64,000 nt of DNA from Pseudomonadales bacterium. GTDB lineage: Bacteria > Pseudomonadota > Gammaproteobacteria > Pseudomonadales > Azotimanducaceae. The stretch lies in assembly GCA_022822135.1 (NCBI GenBank), contig JAJECH010000051.1, positions 1 through 64,000 of the forward strand, read 5' to 3'. Each line of letters starts with the position of its first letter. Position 1 is the stretch's first letter. Made by a program: the position numbers and the translations under genes. Shown piece by piece: positions 51,877-60,045 of this stretch. The notes under the pieces are model-generated. The model was not told the origin of the DNA, ran no database searches, and saw only the letters and a program-made list of their open reading frames with translations.

Positions 51877-53154
51877 ATGGCTGAAGCCGCCATTCAACCT
51901 GACCTAGAAGTGGATCTGAACAACCTGACGATGAGTGCGGAAGCAGAACCGCTTCTCGCCGCCGTCAAAACATTCATTCAAAATGACATTGCGCCGCAAA
52001 CGCCAGCATTCCAAGCGGCTGCTGCTGAGCATGGTGATCGTTGGAGTCTTTCGCCACGTCAAGAGGAAATCTTGGGTGGTTTGAAGGACAAAGCGAAAAG
52101 CAACGGTTTGTGGAATTTCTTCTTACCTGATGCCGAAACCGGCGAAGGACTAAAGAACCTCGACTATGCGTACATCGCTACTGAGCTTGGGAAAAACCCG
52201 ATTGCGTCTGAATGTTTGAACTGCAGCGCACCCGATACAGGAAACATGGAAGTACTGGAGCGATACGGAACCGACGAACATAAAGAGAAGTGGTTAAAGC
52301 CGCTGCTCAATGGCGAGATTCGTTCAGCGTACGGTATGACCGAACCCAATCTAGCGTCGTCAGACGCGAAACAGATTGGAACTCGTGCTGTGCTTGAAGG
52401 CGACGAGTGGGTGATTAACGGCGAGAAGTTCTACATTTCTGGAGCCGGCGACAAGCGCTGCAAGATCATGATTTGCATGGTCAAAACCAGTCCTGATGCT
52501 GCGCCTCATTTACAGCAGAGCCAAATCCTCGTACCGTTGGATACTCCTGGCGTGAACATCATTGAACCAATGACCGTATTCGGTCACGACGATGCACCGC
52601 ATGGCCACATGCACATCAAACTCGAGGACGTGAGAGTCCCGAAAGAGAACATCCTCCTAGGCGAAGGTCGCGGATTTGAGATTTCGCAGGGACGATTAGG
52701 ACCCGGTCGGATTCATCATTGCATGCGTTCGATTGGTCAAGCCGAACGAGCGCTGGAGTTATTCGTTACACGTGGTATGTCCCGCGAAGCATTCGGGAAA
52801 ACGCTCGTTCAGTTGGGCAAGAACCTCGAACTCGTATCGAGAGCGCGCATTGACATCGAAATGATGCGTCTCTTGGTCTTGAAAGCCGCGAAGGCGATGG
52901 ATGTCCTCGGCAATCGTGAAGCGCGCGTATGGGTACACATGATCAAGGCGGTAATTCCGGAGCGTGTGTGTCGGATTATTGATGAAGCGATTCAGATTCA
53001 TGGTGCTTCAGGCGTCTCGCAGTGGACCCCGCTTGCAGGCATGTATACCGGGCAGAGAACGTTACGTATCGCGGATGGTCCGGATGAAGTCCATCATTTG
53101 GTCGTCGGCCGTGCGGAATTGCGGAAGTACGACGAGAACTTCGGTCGAAGCTGA
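51877..53154 (+). CDS. Acyl-CoA dehydrogenase
   Basis: The 425-residue flavoenzyme has the FAD and substrate blocks YGMTEPNLASSDAKQIGTRA, NGEKFYISGAGD, and GPGRIHHCMRSIGQAERALE, and ends with QIHGASGVSQWTPLAGMYTG and ADGPDEVHHLVVGRAELRKY. The DGPDEVH glutamate is the usual catalytic base position in the ACAD10/11-like branch, which this resembles more than short-chain enzymes. It would oxidise a CoA ester to the enoyl form, passing electrons to ETF. It stands alone behind its own ribosome site (GAGAG), divergent from aroA. Confidence 0.92.
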   Translation: MAEAAIQPDLEVDLNNLTMSAEAEPLLAAVKTFIQNDIAPQTPAFQAAAAEHGDRWSLSPRQEEILGGLKDKAKSNGLWNFFLPDAETGEGLKNLDYAYIATELGKNPIASECLNCSAPDTGNMEVLERYGTDEHKEKWLKPLLNGEIRSAYGMTEPNLASSDAKQIGTRAVLEGDEWVINGEKFYISGAGDKRCKIMICMVKTSPDAAPHLQQSQILVPLDTPGVNIIEPMTVFGHDDAPHGHMHIKLEDVRVPKENILLGEGRGFEISQGRLGPGRIHHCMRSIGQAERALELFVTRGMSREAFGKTLVQLGKNLELVSRARIDIEMMRLLVLKAAKAMDVLGNREARVWVHMIKAVIPERVCRIIDEAIQIHGASGVSQWTPLAGMYTGQRTLRIADGPDEVHHLVVGRAELRKYDENFGRS

Positions 53155-53584
53155 CTATGGCGGCAGGTTTAAGAGAATGTTGTCGACACTCCGCGAAATA
53201 ACCGCTTTTCTACACTCTACGAGGTGATTCCCGGTAGATTCATTTCCTTTAAATCGCCGAAGATAAATCATGAAACGCCGATATCGGCGTTTCATGTACC
53301 TGATGATAGAACTTTGGTTTCTATTTAAACGACATCGGATGTCACTCATCCAGTGATAGTTTCACCAACGGTGCGGGCTCACGAGTTACGTCACTTAAGC
53401 GAACCGTAGATAAAACCTCTTAGTACGGTCGTTGTCGGAAGTCTACAACGTTTCTGCGTTATTTACTGTGAACACAGGCCAAAAATGACGGTAGTGTCGT
53501 CATATTTCATGGAATATGACGGTCGTACCGTCAAATTGAATCTAAATTCAGATCGACTCGTCGCACAAGCGAATACGTTTTGCG
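53155..53584. other. Intergenic stretch with inverted repeats between convergent genes
   Basis: No gene is convincing here. Besides the palindrome at 53269-53296, two smaller inverted repeats adjoin each other: GTCATATT-TCATGG-AATATGAC (53499-53520) and GACGGT-CGT-ACCGTC (53518-53532). They share the GAC. The rest has no coding character. Confidence 0.55.
53269..53296. terminator. Perfect 28-bp palindrome, possible bidirectional terminator
   Basis: CATGAAACGCCGAT is followed directly by its exact reverse complement. As RNA it folds into AAACGCCG-ATAT-CGGCGTTT with only three terminal U residues, so termination would be weak. Its place between the convergent acyl-CoA dehydrogenase and PQQ genes suits a shared terminator. 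A protein-binding palindrome is the alternative. Confidence 0.5.
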
Positions 53585-55459
53585 TTACTCACCTTCAGCC
53601 TGTTCATCGAAAGATTTTTGAGTCGGCTGAGGTACTTCAAACATCAACAGTACGTTGCCTGGCATCTGTCCAAACATGTCGTATCCAGACAGCACCATAA
53701 CTTGATTACCGGCGATAGCGATTCCAGGGTTATCGATCGATCCGCCATGTGCATCCGTACCGTTGGTGCCTTCGAATTCTTGCTTCGTGTCATACAACCA
53801 AACGACTTCGCCGTCAGTGACGCTGAACGCGAATACGCGACCGTCCAACGAACCAGCGAACGCAACGTCATTCGTTGCTGCAGGTGCAGCGGAAAACGCG
53901 TAATGCCAAGGGCAGCTCGGCCACTCTGTCATTGAAATTGCTCGTCGCAAACCGCTGAATTCGCAACCACGTTCGGCTTTGTGCGACCAAATGAGTTCAC
54001 CCGTCTTAATGTCAAGCGCGAAGACACCAGGATTGGCACCATCAACAAATTCCGGGTCAGCAATCGGGACGATGAGCACGTCACCAATGACCGTGATGCC
54101 CCAGTGGACGCCGCCGAGGGCAGAGCCAGGGGACAATCTGTTGTGCCAAACGAGCCCGCCGTTGTCAGGATTCAGTGCCCAAACGTCGCCTGACTTTTGA
54201 CCCGCTAATACCAGATCGACGCCCGCAGATGTGGTGGTCAGTACCGGTGACGCGCCAAAGTCAAAGTCAGGTCCACGCTCCTTCGGACAGTTCGGGCCCA
54301 TCCGACGACCACACGCCATGTTGAACGCATCGTTTTCCGTGCCTTGGAAAATCCACTTTTCAGCGCCGGTTGTCAGGTCGTAGGCAATGATTGCATCAGA
54401 TGTATGTGTTGCCGGAGAGGACGTGTTCTCACCGGTGCCGATATACAACTGGTTTCGTTTTGCGTCGATCGCGGGTGTTGTCCATACGGGTGCGCCGGAG
54501 GGACCTTGCATCTGAACGCCGAGATCGTTCTTATAGGTCGGTTTCGCATCTTCGGTCGTGTGAGCGGTCCAGCGAATCGACCAGTCGTCAAGACTTACCG
54601 CATGTACTCCGCCGTGGCCAATGCAACATGGGTACACCGGATTCATAGCCAGCGCGACATCAATCGCAGACAAGGGCACGTAAAGATGGCCATCGTATGC
54701 CCGTTGTGAGCCCGTGAGCATGGACTGCTGGAATATTGCTACGTTTTCGCGGTGAACTAGTGAACCATCCTTTGCATTGACAACCGCAAGTTCATTTGAG
54801 GACAACCCAACCGATACGACCGGCATACCATCGATCTCGAATAAGTGTGCAGCAGTTCTTATTTCAGCCTCTGCATCGAAGAACCACTTGACACAACCGG
54901 TTTCGCGATTCAGTGCATATAGCTTGCCGGTCGTGTTTGGCAAAAAGATCGTGTCTTCCGATACAGCAGGATAACCTCGCATCGTGCGACTTTCGGGTAC
55001 GTCGAACGCCCATTTGAGCTTAAGTGAACCAACGTTTGATGCATCGATCGAACTGTTCGGTTGATAGCGTGTGTTTCGCTCGTCGACGCCCCAGTGTGCG
55101 ATTACGGGGTCCGCGTTTACTGATGCGTCGGTGCAGCGGAAGAGACGTTCTGCTTCATCCGGGTCGGGAACACGCTGAGTGACGTACTCAACGACCTCCT
55201 GAATCTGATCCCCACTGAGTCCTTGCGTGAACGGTGCCATTCGACCGACAGTTAGCGTGTCGAGAACCCGCGATTGGTAGTACTGTGCCATGGTGCGTCG
55301 ATGTGGCACCTTGGGATCGGTGGGTTTGTCGTGACATAAGGCGCACTTCTCGTTGTAGATCGTCTCGCCACTGCCAAAGGCATTAACCGTTAAAAACACA
55401 CTAAGAAACAACGTTCCAATGACGCCGTGCGTTAGGACGATTCGAATTTGGTCGATCAT
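53585..55459 (-). CDS. PQQ-dependent dehydrogenase with N-terminal cytochrome c domain (polyvinyl-alcohol-dehydrogenase-like)
   Basis: The 624-residue protein has a signal peptide (residues 1-30), then a cytochrome c domain with heme site C39-x-x-C42-H43 and the axial methionine M74 in GRMAPF, then an eight-bladed PQQ propeller (about residues 120-610) with repeated Trp-containing blade motifs (GSLKLKWAFDVP, CVKWFFDAEAE, AEKWIFQG, GELIWSHKAE, GEVVWLYDTK). Adjacent cysteines in YPCCIGHGG may form the vicinal disulfide known in quinoprotein alcohol dehydrogenases; that is inference. It is periplasmic and would feed electrons from an alcohol to the chain. The ATG at 55459 fits the signal peptide best. 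Confidence 0.88.
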   Translation of the reverse strand: MIDQIRIVLTHGVIGTLFLSVFLTVNAFGSGETIYNEKCALCHDKPTDPKVPHRRTMAQYYQSRVLDTLTVGRMAPFTQGLSGDQIQEVVEYVTQRVPDPDEAERLFRCTDASVNADPVIAHWGVDERNTRYQPNSSIDASNVGSLKLKWAFDVPESRTMRGYPAVSEDTIFLPNTTGKLYALNRETGCVKWFFDAEAEIRTAAHLFEIDGMPVVSVGLSSNELAVVNAKDGSLVHRENVAIFQQSMLTGSQRAYDGHLYVPLSAIDVALAMNPVYPCCIGHGGVHAVSLDDWSIRWTAHTTEDAKPTYKNDLGVQMQGPSGAPVWTTPAIDAKRNQLYIGTGENTSSPATHTSDAIIAYDLTTGAEKWIFQGTENDAFNMACGRRMGPNCPKERGPDFDFGASPVLTTTSAGVDLVLAGQKSGDVWALNPDNGGLVWHNRLSPGSALGGVHWGITVIGDVLIVPIADPEFVDGANPGVFALDIKTGELIWSHKAERGCEFSGLRRAISMTEWPSCPWHYAFSAAPAATNDVAFAGSLDGRVFAFSVTDGEVVWLYDTKQEFEGTNGTDAHGGSIDNPGIAIAGNQVMVLSGYDMFGQMPGNVLLMFEVPQPTQKSFDEQAEGE

Positions 55460-55539
55460 TTGGTTAGATCCGATGTGTGTGTTTAGAAAACGAGTCGCCA
55501 CAATAAAATCGCGGATTCGATCCATATTGAGACCGCATT

Positions 55540-56451
55540 ATGAGCGAATTTGACAGCATCCTCTACGAAGTCGAAGACGGTCGTGCCAGAATCACGCTAA
55601 ATCGCCCCGAAAAACTGAATGCACTTACTTTAAGGCTGCAATCGGAACTCAATGAGGCATTATGGGAAGCGGACAACAACCGAGCCGTTCACTGCGTTAT
55701 ATTGCGCGGGGCGGGTCGCGCGTTTTCCGCAGGATATGACCTTACAGGCGCGGATGGGAACGTTCCGATCTCAAGAGTCCAGTCGGAAGAGAACGAATAC
55801 CGTGGCGGCAGTAGCATCGATGACGACGCTTGGCAGCTGGAACGCGCCCAACGTTATAGGATGGCGATCTTTGACATGCACAAACCCGTCATCGCTCAGT
55901 TACACGGGTACTGTCTTGCAGGTGGAACCGACATAGCGCTCATGTGTGACATGATCATTGCGGCAGACGACACGTTAATGGGCTTCCCACCAGCGAGGGA
56001 CTTAGGCGCGCTTCCAAACAACATGTGGATTTATCACGTTGGACCTCAATGGGCGAAACGTCTTAATCTGACGGGCGACTACATCACAGGTAAAGAAGCT
56101 CAACAGATTGGGCTAGTGATGAAAGCAGTTCCGAGTGAATACTTGGAAAATGAAGTCGAGCAACTAGCCGACCGACTCGCATTGATCGATCCTGATCTTC
56201 TTTCAACCAACAAGCGGATCATTAATATGGCGCTGGAATTGATGGGTGCTCGGACACTTCAGCGTATGGCAAGCGAAAACGATGTCCGAGGCCACAACAC
56301 GAAGGCTGCTGGCGGTTTCAGAAGGTCGGTAGCGGACATTGGCTTGCGGGACACATTGCGTAACCGTGATGGGAAATTCGGTGACGGACGCGTTCGCGTC
56401 AATGGTCCCGAATTACGGGATGACGACGGTAATCTAAAACCTCTTGATTAG
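55540..56451 (+). CDS. Crotonase-fold (enoyl-CoA hydratase/isomerase family) protein lacking the usual catalytic glutamates
   Basis: The 303-residue protein has the CoA-binding blocks RITLNRPEKLNALT and RGAGRAFSAGYDL, and the oxyanion-hole region QLHGYCLAGGTDIALMCDM. By alignment with rat crotonase, the first catalytic glutamate (144) is aspartate here, in GGTDIA. The second (164) is replaced: the loop reads MGFPPARDLGALP in place of FGQPEILLG. So water addition by the classical route is doubtful; a hydrolase, isomerase or lyase activity of the same fold is more likely. It lies about 100 bases before livH and could belong to that transporter-linked pathway. Confidence 0.88.
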   Translation: MSEFDSILYEVEDGRARITLNRPEKLNALTLRLQSELNEALWEADNNRAVHCVILRGAGRAFSAGYDLTGADGNVPISRVQSEENEYRGGSSIDDDAWQLERAQRYRMAIFDMHKPVIAQLHGYCLAGGTDIALMCDMIIAADDTLMGFPPARDLGALPNNMWIYHVGPQWAKRLNLTGDYITGKEAQQIGLVMKAVPSEYLENEVEQLADRLALIDPDLLSTNKRIINMALELMGARTLQRMASENDVRGHNTKAAGGFRRSVADIGLRDTLRNRDGKFGDGRVRVNGPELRDDDGNLKPLD

Positions 56452-56555
56452 CTGCCGTTGTATTGCGAGATACGTAGCTACGTACTCCACGTTAGCGTCG
56501 ATAATTCCCGCGCGCCACACAGCGCCGAACTGATCTCGAACTAGAGAGTCACTCT

Positions 56556-57446
56556 TTGGATTTCATCAGTCTGGGCACTTTCGTCCAGCTTCTTGTTACC
56601 GGTATTTCGCACGGATGCCTTTATGGGCTTGTTGCCTTAGGGTTTGTGTTGATCTACAAAGCGACCGAAATGGTCAATTTCGCTCAGGGCGACATCATGA
56701 TGTGGGGTGCGTTCATCGCCTACATGCTCGCGAGCAAGTTAGGGTTCAGCTATCTTCCGGTGGTAGTCCTCACGATATTCCTGATGGCGTTGTTTGGTCT
56801 AGTGTTGGAGCGTACGATCATTCGACCGATGATTGGTGAACCACCGTTCGCGGTGCTCATGCTGACGATCGGGTTAGGTTTCGTGCTACGGGCCGTCGCG
56901 GGGATGATTTGGGGTCATGATGAGAAAGAGTTTGATACGCCATATTCGATCGATCCCCTCGTGCTGGGGCAAGTAAGCCTAGATTACGAGCAGCTTGTGG
57001 TTGTAGGTTGCACCATCTTGCTGTGTCTTGGGCTCTACCTCTTTTTGCGATTTACCCGATTTGGCGTCGCGATGCAAGCCGCGTCCCAAAACCAACTCGC
57101 GGCGGCGTATGTTGGTATACCCGTACGACGTGTCGTCACAATAACTTGGTGCTTGTCAACCGCAATCGCGGCAGTTGCCGCGCTATTGGTCGCGCCTCTA
57201 CAGTTGATCTACCCAGGCATCGGCTTCGTCGTGGGAATCAAAGCATTCGTTGCGGCGATCGTCGGCGGATTTGGGAGCCTAGCGGGTGCACTCATTGGCG
57301 GAATTTGTATCGGCATCGTCGAGCAATTCGTTGGCTACACATTCGAGGGAGCATACGGTGAAACATCAGTCTACGTATTGCTGTTACTCATGCTGTTCAT
57401 TCGCCCACAGGGCTTAATCGCAACGCTTCAACGAAAGAAAGTCTGA
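56556..57446 (+). CDS. livH: Branched-chain amino acid-type ABC permease LivH
   Basis: The 296-residue membrane protein opens with LVTGISHGCLYGLVALGFVL and has MVNFAQGDIMMWGAF, typical of LivH, then seven to eight spans and the conserved AIVGGFGSLAGALIGGICIG loop that contacts the ATPase. The start is a TTG at 56556. It begins a run livH-livM-livG-livF-acyl-CoA synthetase-livK with overlaps or gaps of a few bases. In such clusters the substrate can be amino acids, amides, urea or aromatic and aliphatic acids. Confidence 0.94.
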   Translation: MDFISLGTFVQLLVTGISHGCLYGLVALGFVLIYKATEMVNFAQGDIMMWGAFIAYMLASKLGFSYLPVVVLTIFLMALFGLVLERTIIRPMIGEPPFAVLMLTIGLGFVLRAVAGMIWGHDEKEFDTPYSIDPLVLGQVSLDYEQLVVVGCTILLCLGLYLFLRFTRFGVAMQAASQNQLAAAYVGIPVRRVVTITWCLSTAIAAVAALLVAPLQLIYPGIGFVVGIKAFVAAIVGGFGSLAGALIGGICIGIVEQFVGYTFEGAYGETSVYVLLLLMLFIRPQGLIATLQRKKV

Positions 57447-58522
57447 TGCGATTCGTCCTCAAAACTAAATACACGCAGGACATTAACCTCTTCCTGCACA
57501 ACGGGCAGCGTTTCTGGTACGGGTTGTTGATGGCAGCGCTCATCCTCGCACCGTTCTTCCTTGAGAGTTTCTACGTTGGCGAGCTGACCTATTTATTCAT
57601 TTGGGTCATAGCAGGAGCCGGATTGATGCTCCTGATTGGTTATACCGGTCTGGTGAGCATGGGTCATGCGGCATTTATGGCGATTGGTGCATATGCTCAC
57701 GCTGTGCTTTTTAAACTCGGCGTACCTTTCTTCCCGTCGTTGCTCATGGCGGCTTTGATCTCCGGTTTTCTTGGTGCCATCATCGGTGTCGCTGCATTGA
57801 GGATGACCGGTATCTACCTTGCGGTGGCAACGATTTCGTTTGCTTTCATCATCGAAAAGGTCATTAGTGCATGGCGACCGGTCACGGGTGGCCACCGCGG
57901 ATTTATCGTGCCAGAACCCGTGATGTTCGGAGTGGATTTTGGTTCAGATATCGTCTTTTATTTCCTTTGTTTAGTCATCGTAACAGCGGTAATGCTGCTG
58001 GTGATTAATCTACTGAGATCGCCGATCGGTCGCGCCATGGTGGCGGTACGAGATTCCGAAATCTCGGCACAAGCGATGGGTGTCAATCTTGTACAAACCA
58101 AAACCCTTGCTTTTACATTGTCTGCGGCTTTTACAGGATTAGCTGGAGCACTTTACTCACACAAGATCGGCATGCTCTTTCCGGAGAATTTCACGATTTT
58201 GCTGTCGATCAAGCTACTTATGCTCGTCGTGGTCGGGGGATTAGGGTCAGTGCACGGTATCGTCTTTGGCGCGATGTTTATTTCGATTCTGCCTCAAGTG
58301 ATCGCGATACTGCGAGATTTCCTGCCGACATGGTTGGCGCAGAGACGCGGATTAGAACCGTTGGTATTCGGGTCAATATTGCTTTTCTTCTTGATGTACG
58401 AACCACTAGGACTTTATGGACGATGGGTAAAGATTCGGTCGTACTTCACTCAGTTTCCGCTATATCGCAAAGCGACGTTTAAGCGTCAGAAGTCTTACCT
58501 TCGAACGGAACGAGTTCATTGA
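57446..58522 (+). CDS. livM: Branched-chain amino acid-type ABC permease LivM
   Basis: The 358-residue permease has about nine hydrophobic spans, the LivM block LLIGYTGLVSMGHAAFMAIGA, the TGIYLAVATISFAFI segment, and the ATPase-coupling region RDSEISAQAMGVNLVQTKTL with VVGGLGSVHGIVFGAM. The ATG overlaps the livH stop by one base. The 50-residue C-terminal tail is basic and cytoplasmic. Together LivH and LivM form the membrane channel. Confidence 0.94.
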   Translation: MRFVLKTKYTQDINLFLHNGQRFWYGLLMAALILAPFFLESFYVGELTYLFIWVIAGAGLMLLIGYTGLVSMGHAAFMAIGAYAHAVLFKLGVPFFPSLLMAALISGFLGAIIGVAALRMTGIYLAVATISFAFIIEKVISAWRPVTGGHRGFIVPEPVMFGVDFGSDIVFYFLCLVIVTAVMLLVINLLRSPIGRAMVAVRDSEISAQAMGVNLVQTKTLAFTLSAAFTGLAGALYSHKIGMLFPENFTILLSIKLLMLVVVGGLGSVHGIVFGAMFISILPQVIAILRDFLPTWLAQRRGLEPLVFGSILLFFLMYEPLGLYGRWVKIRSYFTQFPLYRKATFKRQKSYLRTERVH

Positions 58523-59277
58523 GTATTTTTGCAGCTAAAGAGATTGGCGTTAGCTTCGGCGGCGTACGTGCTCTTCATGACGTTTCATTCAACGTCGAGA
58601 AGGGTGAAATCTTCAGCATCATGGGTCCTAACGGCGCCGGGAAAACGACCGTCTTTAACTTGATCAGTCGGTTTTATGATCTAGACCAAGGCGACCTGTT
58701 TCTGAACGACGAACGGATCAGCAACATCCCGCCGCACGAAGTCGCTGCCCGTGGTATCGCGAGGACGTTTCAGAACACGGAGCTATTCGAGAACGAAACG
58801 GTACTGCAAAACCTTCTCACCGCACACCATACTCATCGCAGCACAAGTTTTCTCTCAGAGATGTTCTTTTTTCCGCATGTGAGACGCCAAGAATTGGCTT
58901 TTCGCGAGAAAGTTGAAGATATCATCGATTTGCTCGACTTGCAGAGTTACCGAGATCAACGAATTGACGCCTTGCCGTTTGGTGCACGAAAGATCGTAGA
59001 ACTTGGGCGCGCTTTAAGTCTCGAACCTCAATTGCTTCTACTTGATGAACCGTCTTCGGGTCTCAATCCGGAAGAGACTGAGGATCTTTCGTTCTGGATC
59101 GAAGATATCAATGAAGAACTCGGGGTAACTGTCATCATGGTCGAACACGATATGAACCTTCTTGGACAGGTATCTGGCCGGGTGATGGCGTTGTCCGATG
59201 GCGAATTGCTGACGATCGGGACACCTGACGAAGTCCGCGAGCATCCCGATGTCATCAGTGCTTACCTGGGCGACTAA
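58519..59277 (+). CDS. livG: Branched-chain amino acid-type ABC ATPase LivG
   Basis: The 252-residue ATPase has Walker A GPNGAGKTT, Q-loop TFQNTELFENE, the block LPFGARKIVELGRALSLEP in place of a canonical LSGGQ (typical LivG variation), Walker B LLLLDEPSSGLNP and the switch histidine in VEHDMNL. A TTG start overlaps the livM stop by four bases (TTGA). It pairs with LivF. The end is 3 bases before the livF ATG. Confidence 0.94.
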   Translation: MSIFAAKEIGVSFGGVRALHDVSFNVEKGEIFSIMGPNGAGKTTVFNLISRFYDLDQGDLFLNDERISNIPPHEVAARGIARTFQNTELFENETVLQNLLTAHHTHRSTSFLSEMFFFPHVRRQELAFREKVEDIIDLLDLQSYRDQRIDALPFGARKIVELGRALSLEPQLLLLDEPSSGLNPEETEDLSFWIEDINEELGVTVIMVEHDMNLLGQVSGRVMALSDGELLTIGTPDEVREHPDVISAYLGD

Positions 59278-59280
59278 GCG

Positions 59281-60045
59281 ATGGCGATGTTAGAGGTCCG
59301 AAATGTCGAGTCCTACTACGGACCGATCATGGCGATTCGCGGTGTATCGATAGAAGTAGAGGAAGGGAACATCGTTACTTTGCTCGGTGCGAACGGAGCA
59401 GGAAAAACGACCGTGTTGAAGACGATTTCCGGCGCGCTTGAACCCCAGAAAGGATCAGTGTCATTCGAGGGGGAAGACGTCACCGCCAAGGAACCCGATG
59501 TTATTGCCCGTCGAGGTGTCGCACACGTGCCTGAAGGTCGTGAAGTCTTTCCGTTCCTGACTACGGAAGAAAACCTGCGAGTGGGTGCGTTTACTCAAGC
59601 CAGTCGGGACTTGGAACACGACTTGGACACCGTATACAGCTATTTCCCGCAGTTACATGAACACCGGAAACTCCCAGCAGGATTCTTGTCAGGCGGTCAG
59701 CAACAAATGCTTGCGATCGGTCGTGCACTCATGCTGAGACCGAAAGTGATGCTGCTCGACGAACCTTCGCTAGGGTTGTCGCCTCGACTCGTCCATGAGA
59801 TTGCAGAAATCGTTGTTCGGCTGAATGAGGAGCAGCATGTCACCGTATTGCTAGTCGAGCAGAACGCGAAGATGGCATTGGGAGTCGCACGTTACGGCTA
59901 TATCATGGAATCCGGTCGGGTTGTTATGGAAGATTCAACCGAACGTCTGTCGCAATCTACCGATGTGCAGGAGTTCTATCTCGGCATGAAAGCAGGCGGG
60001 GTACGAGGAAGGCGACGTTGGAAGAAGCGAAAGACATGGAGATAA
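59281..60045 (+). CDS. livF: Branched-chain amino acid-type ABC ATPase LivF
   Basis: The 254-residue ATPase starts MAMLEVRNVESYYGPIMAIR, and has Walker A LGANGAGKTT, the Q-loop region with GRRGVAHVPEGREVFP-like sequence, signature LSGGQQQMLAIGRALM, Walker B VMLLDEPSLGLSP and VEQNAKMAL. It is about 15 residues longer than usual LivF, with a basic tail (GVRGRRRWKKRKTWR) that arises where the gene overlaps the start of the acyl-CoA synthetase by ten bases. Confidence 0.94.
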   Translation: MAMLEVRNVESYYGPIMAIRGVSIEVEEGNIVTLLGANGAGKTTVLKTISGALEPQKGSVSFEGEDVTAKEPDVIARRGVAHVPEGREVFPFLTTEENLRVGAFTQASRDLEHDLDTVYSYFPQLHEHRKLPAGFLSGGQQQMLAIGRALMLRPKVMLLDEPSLGLSPRLVHEIAEIVVRLNEEQHVTVLLVEQNAKMALGVARYGYIMESGRVVMEDSTERLSQSTDVQEFYLGMKAGGVRGRRRWKKRKTWR

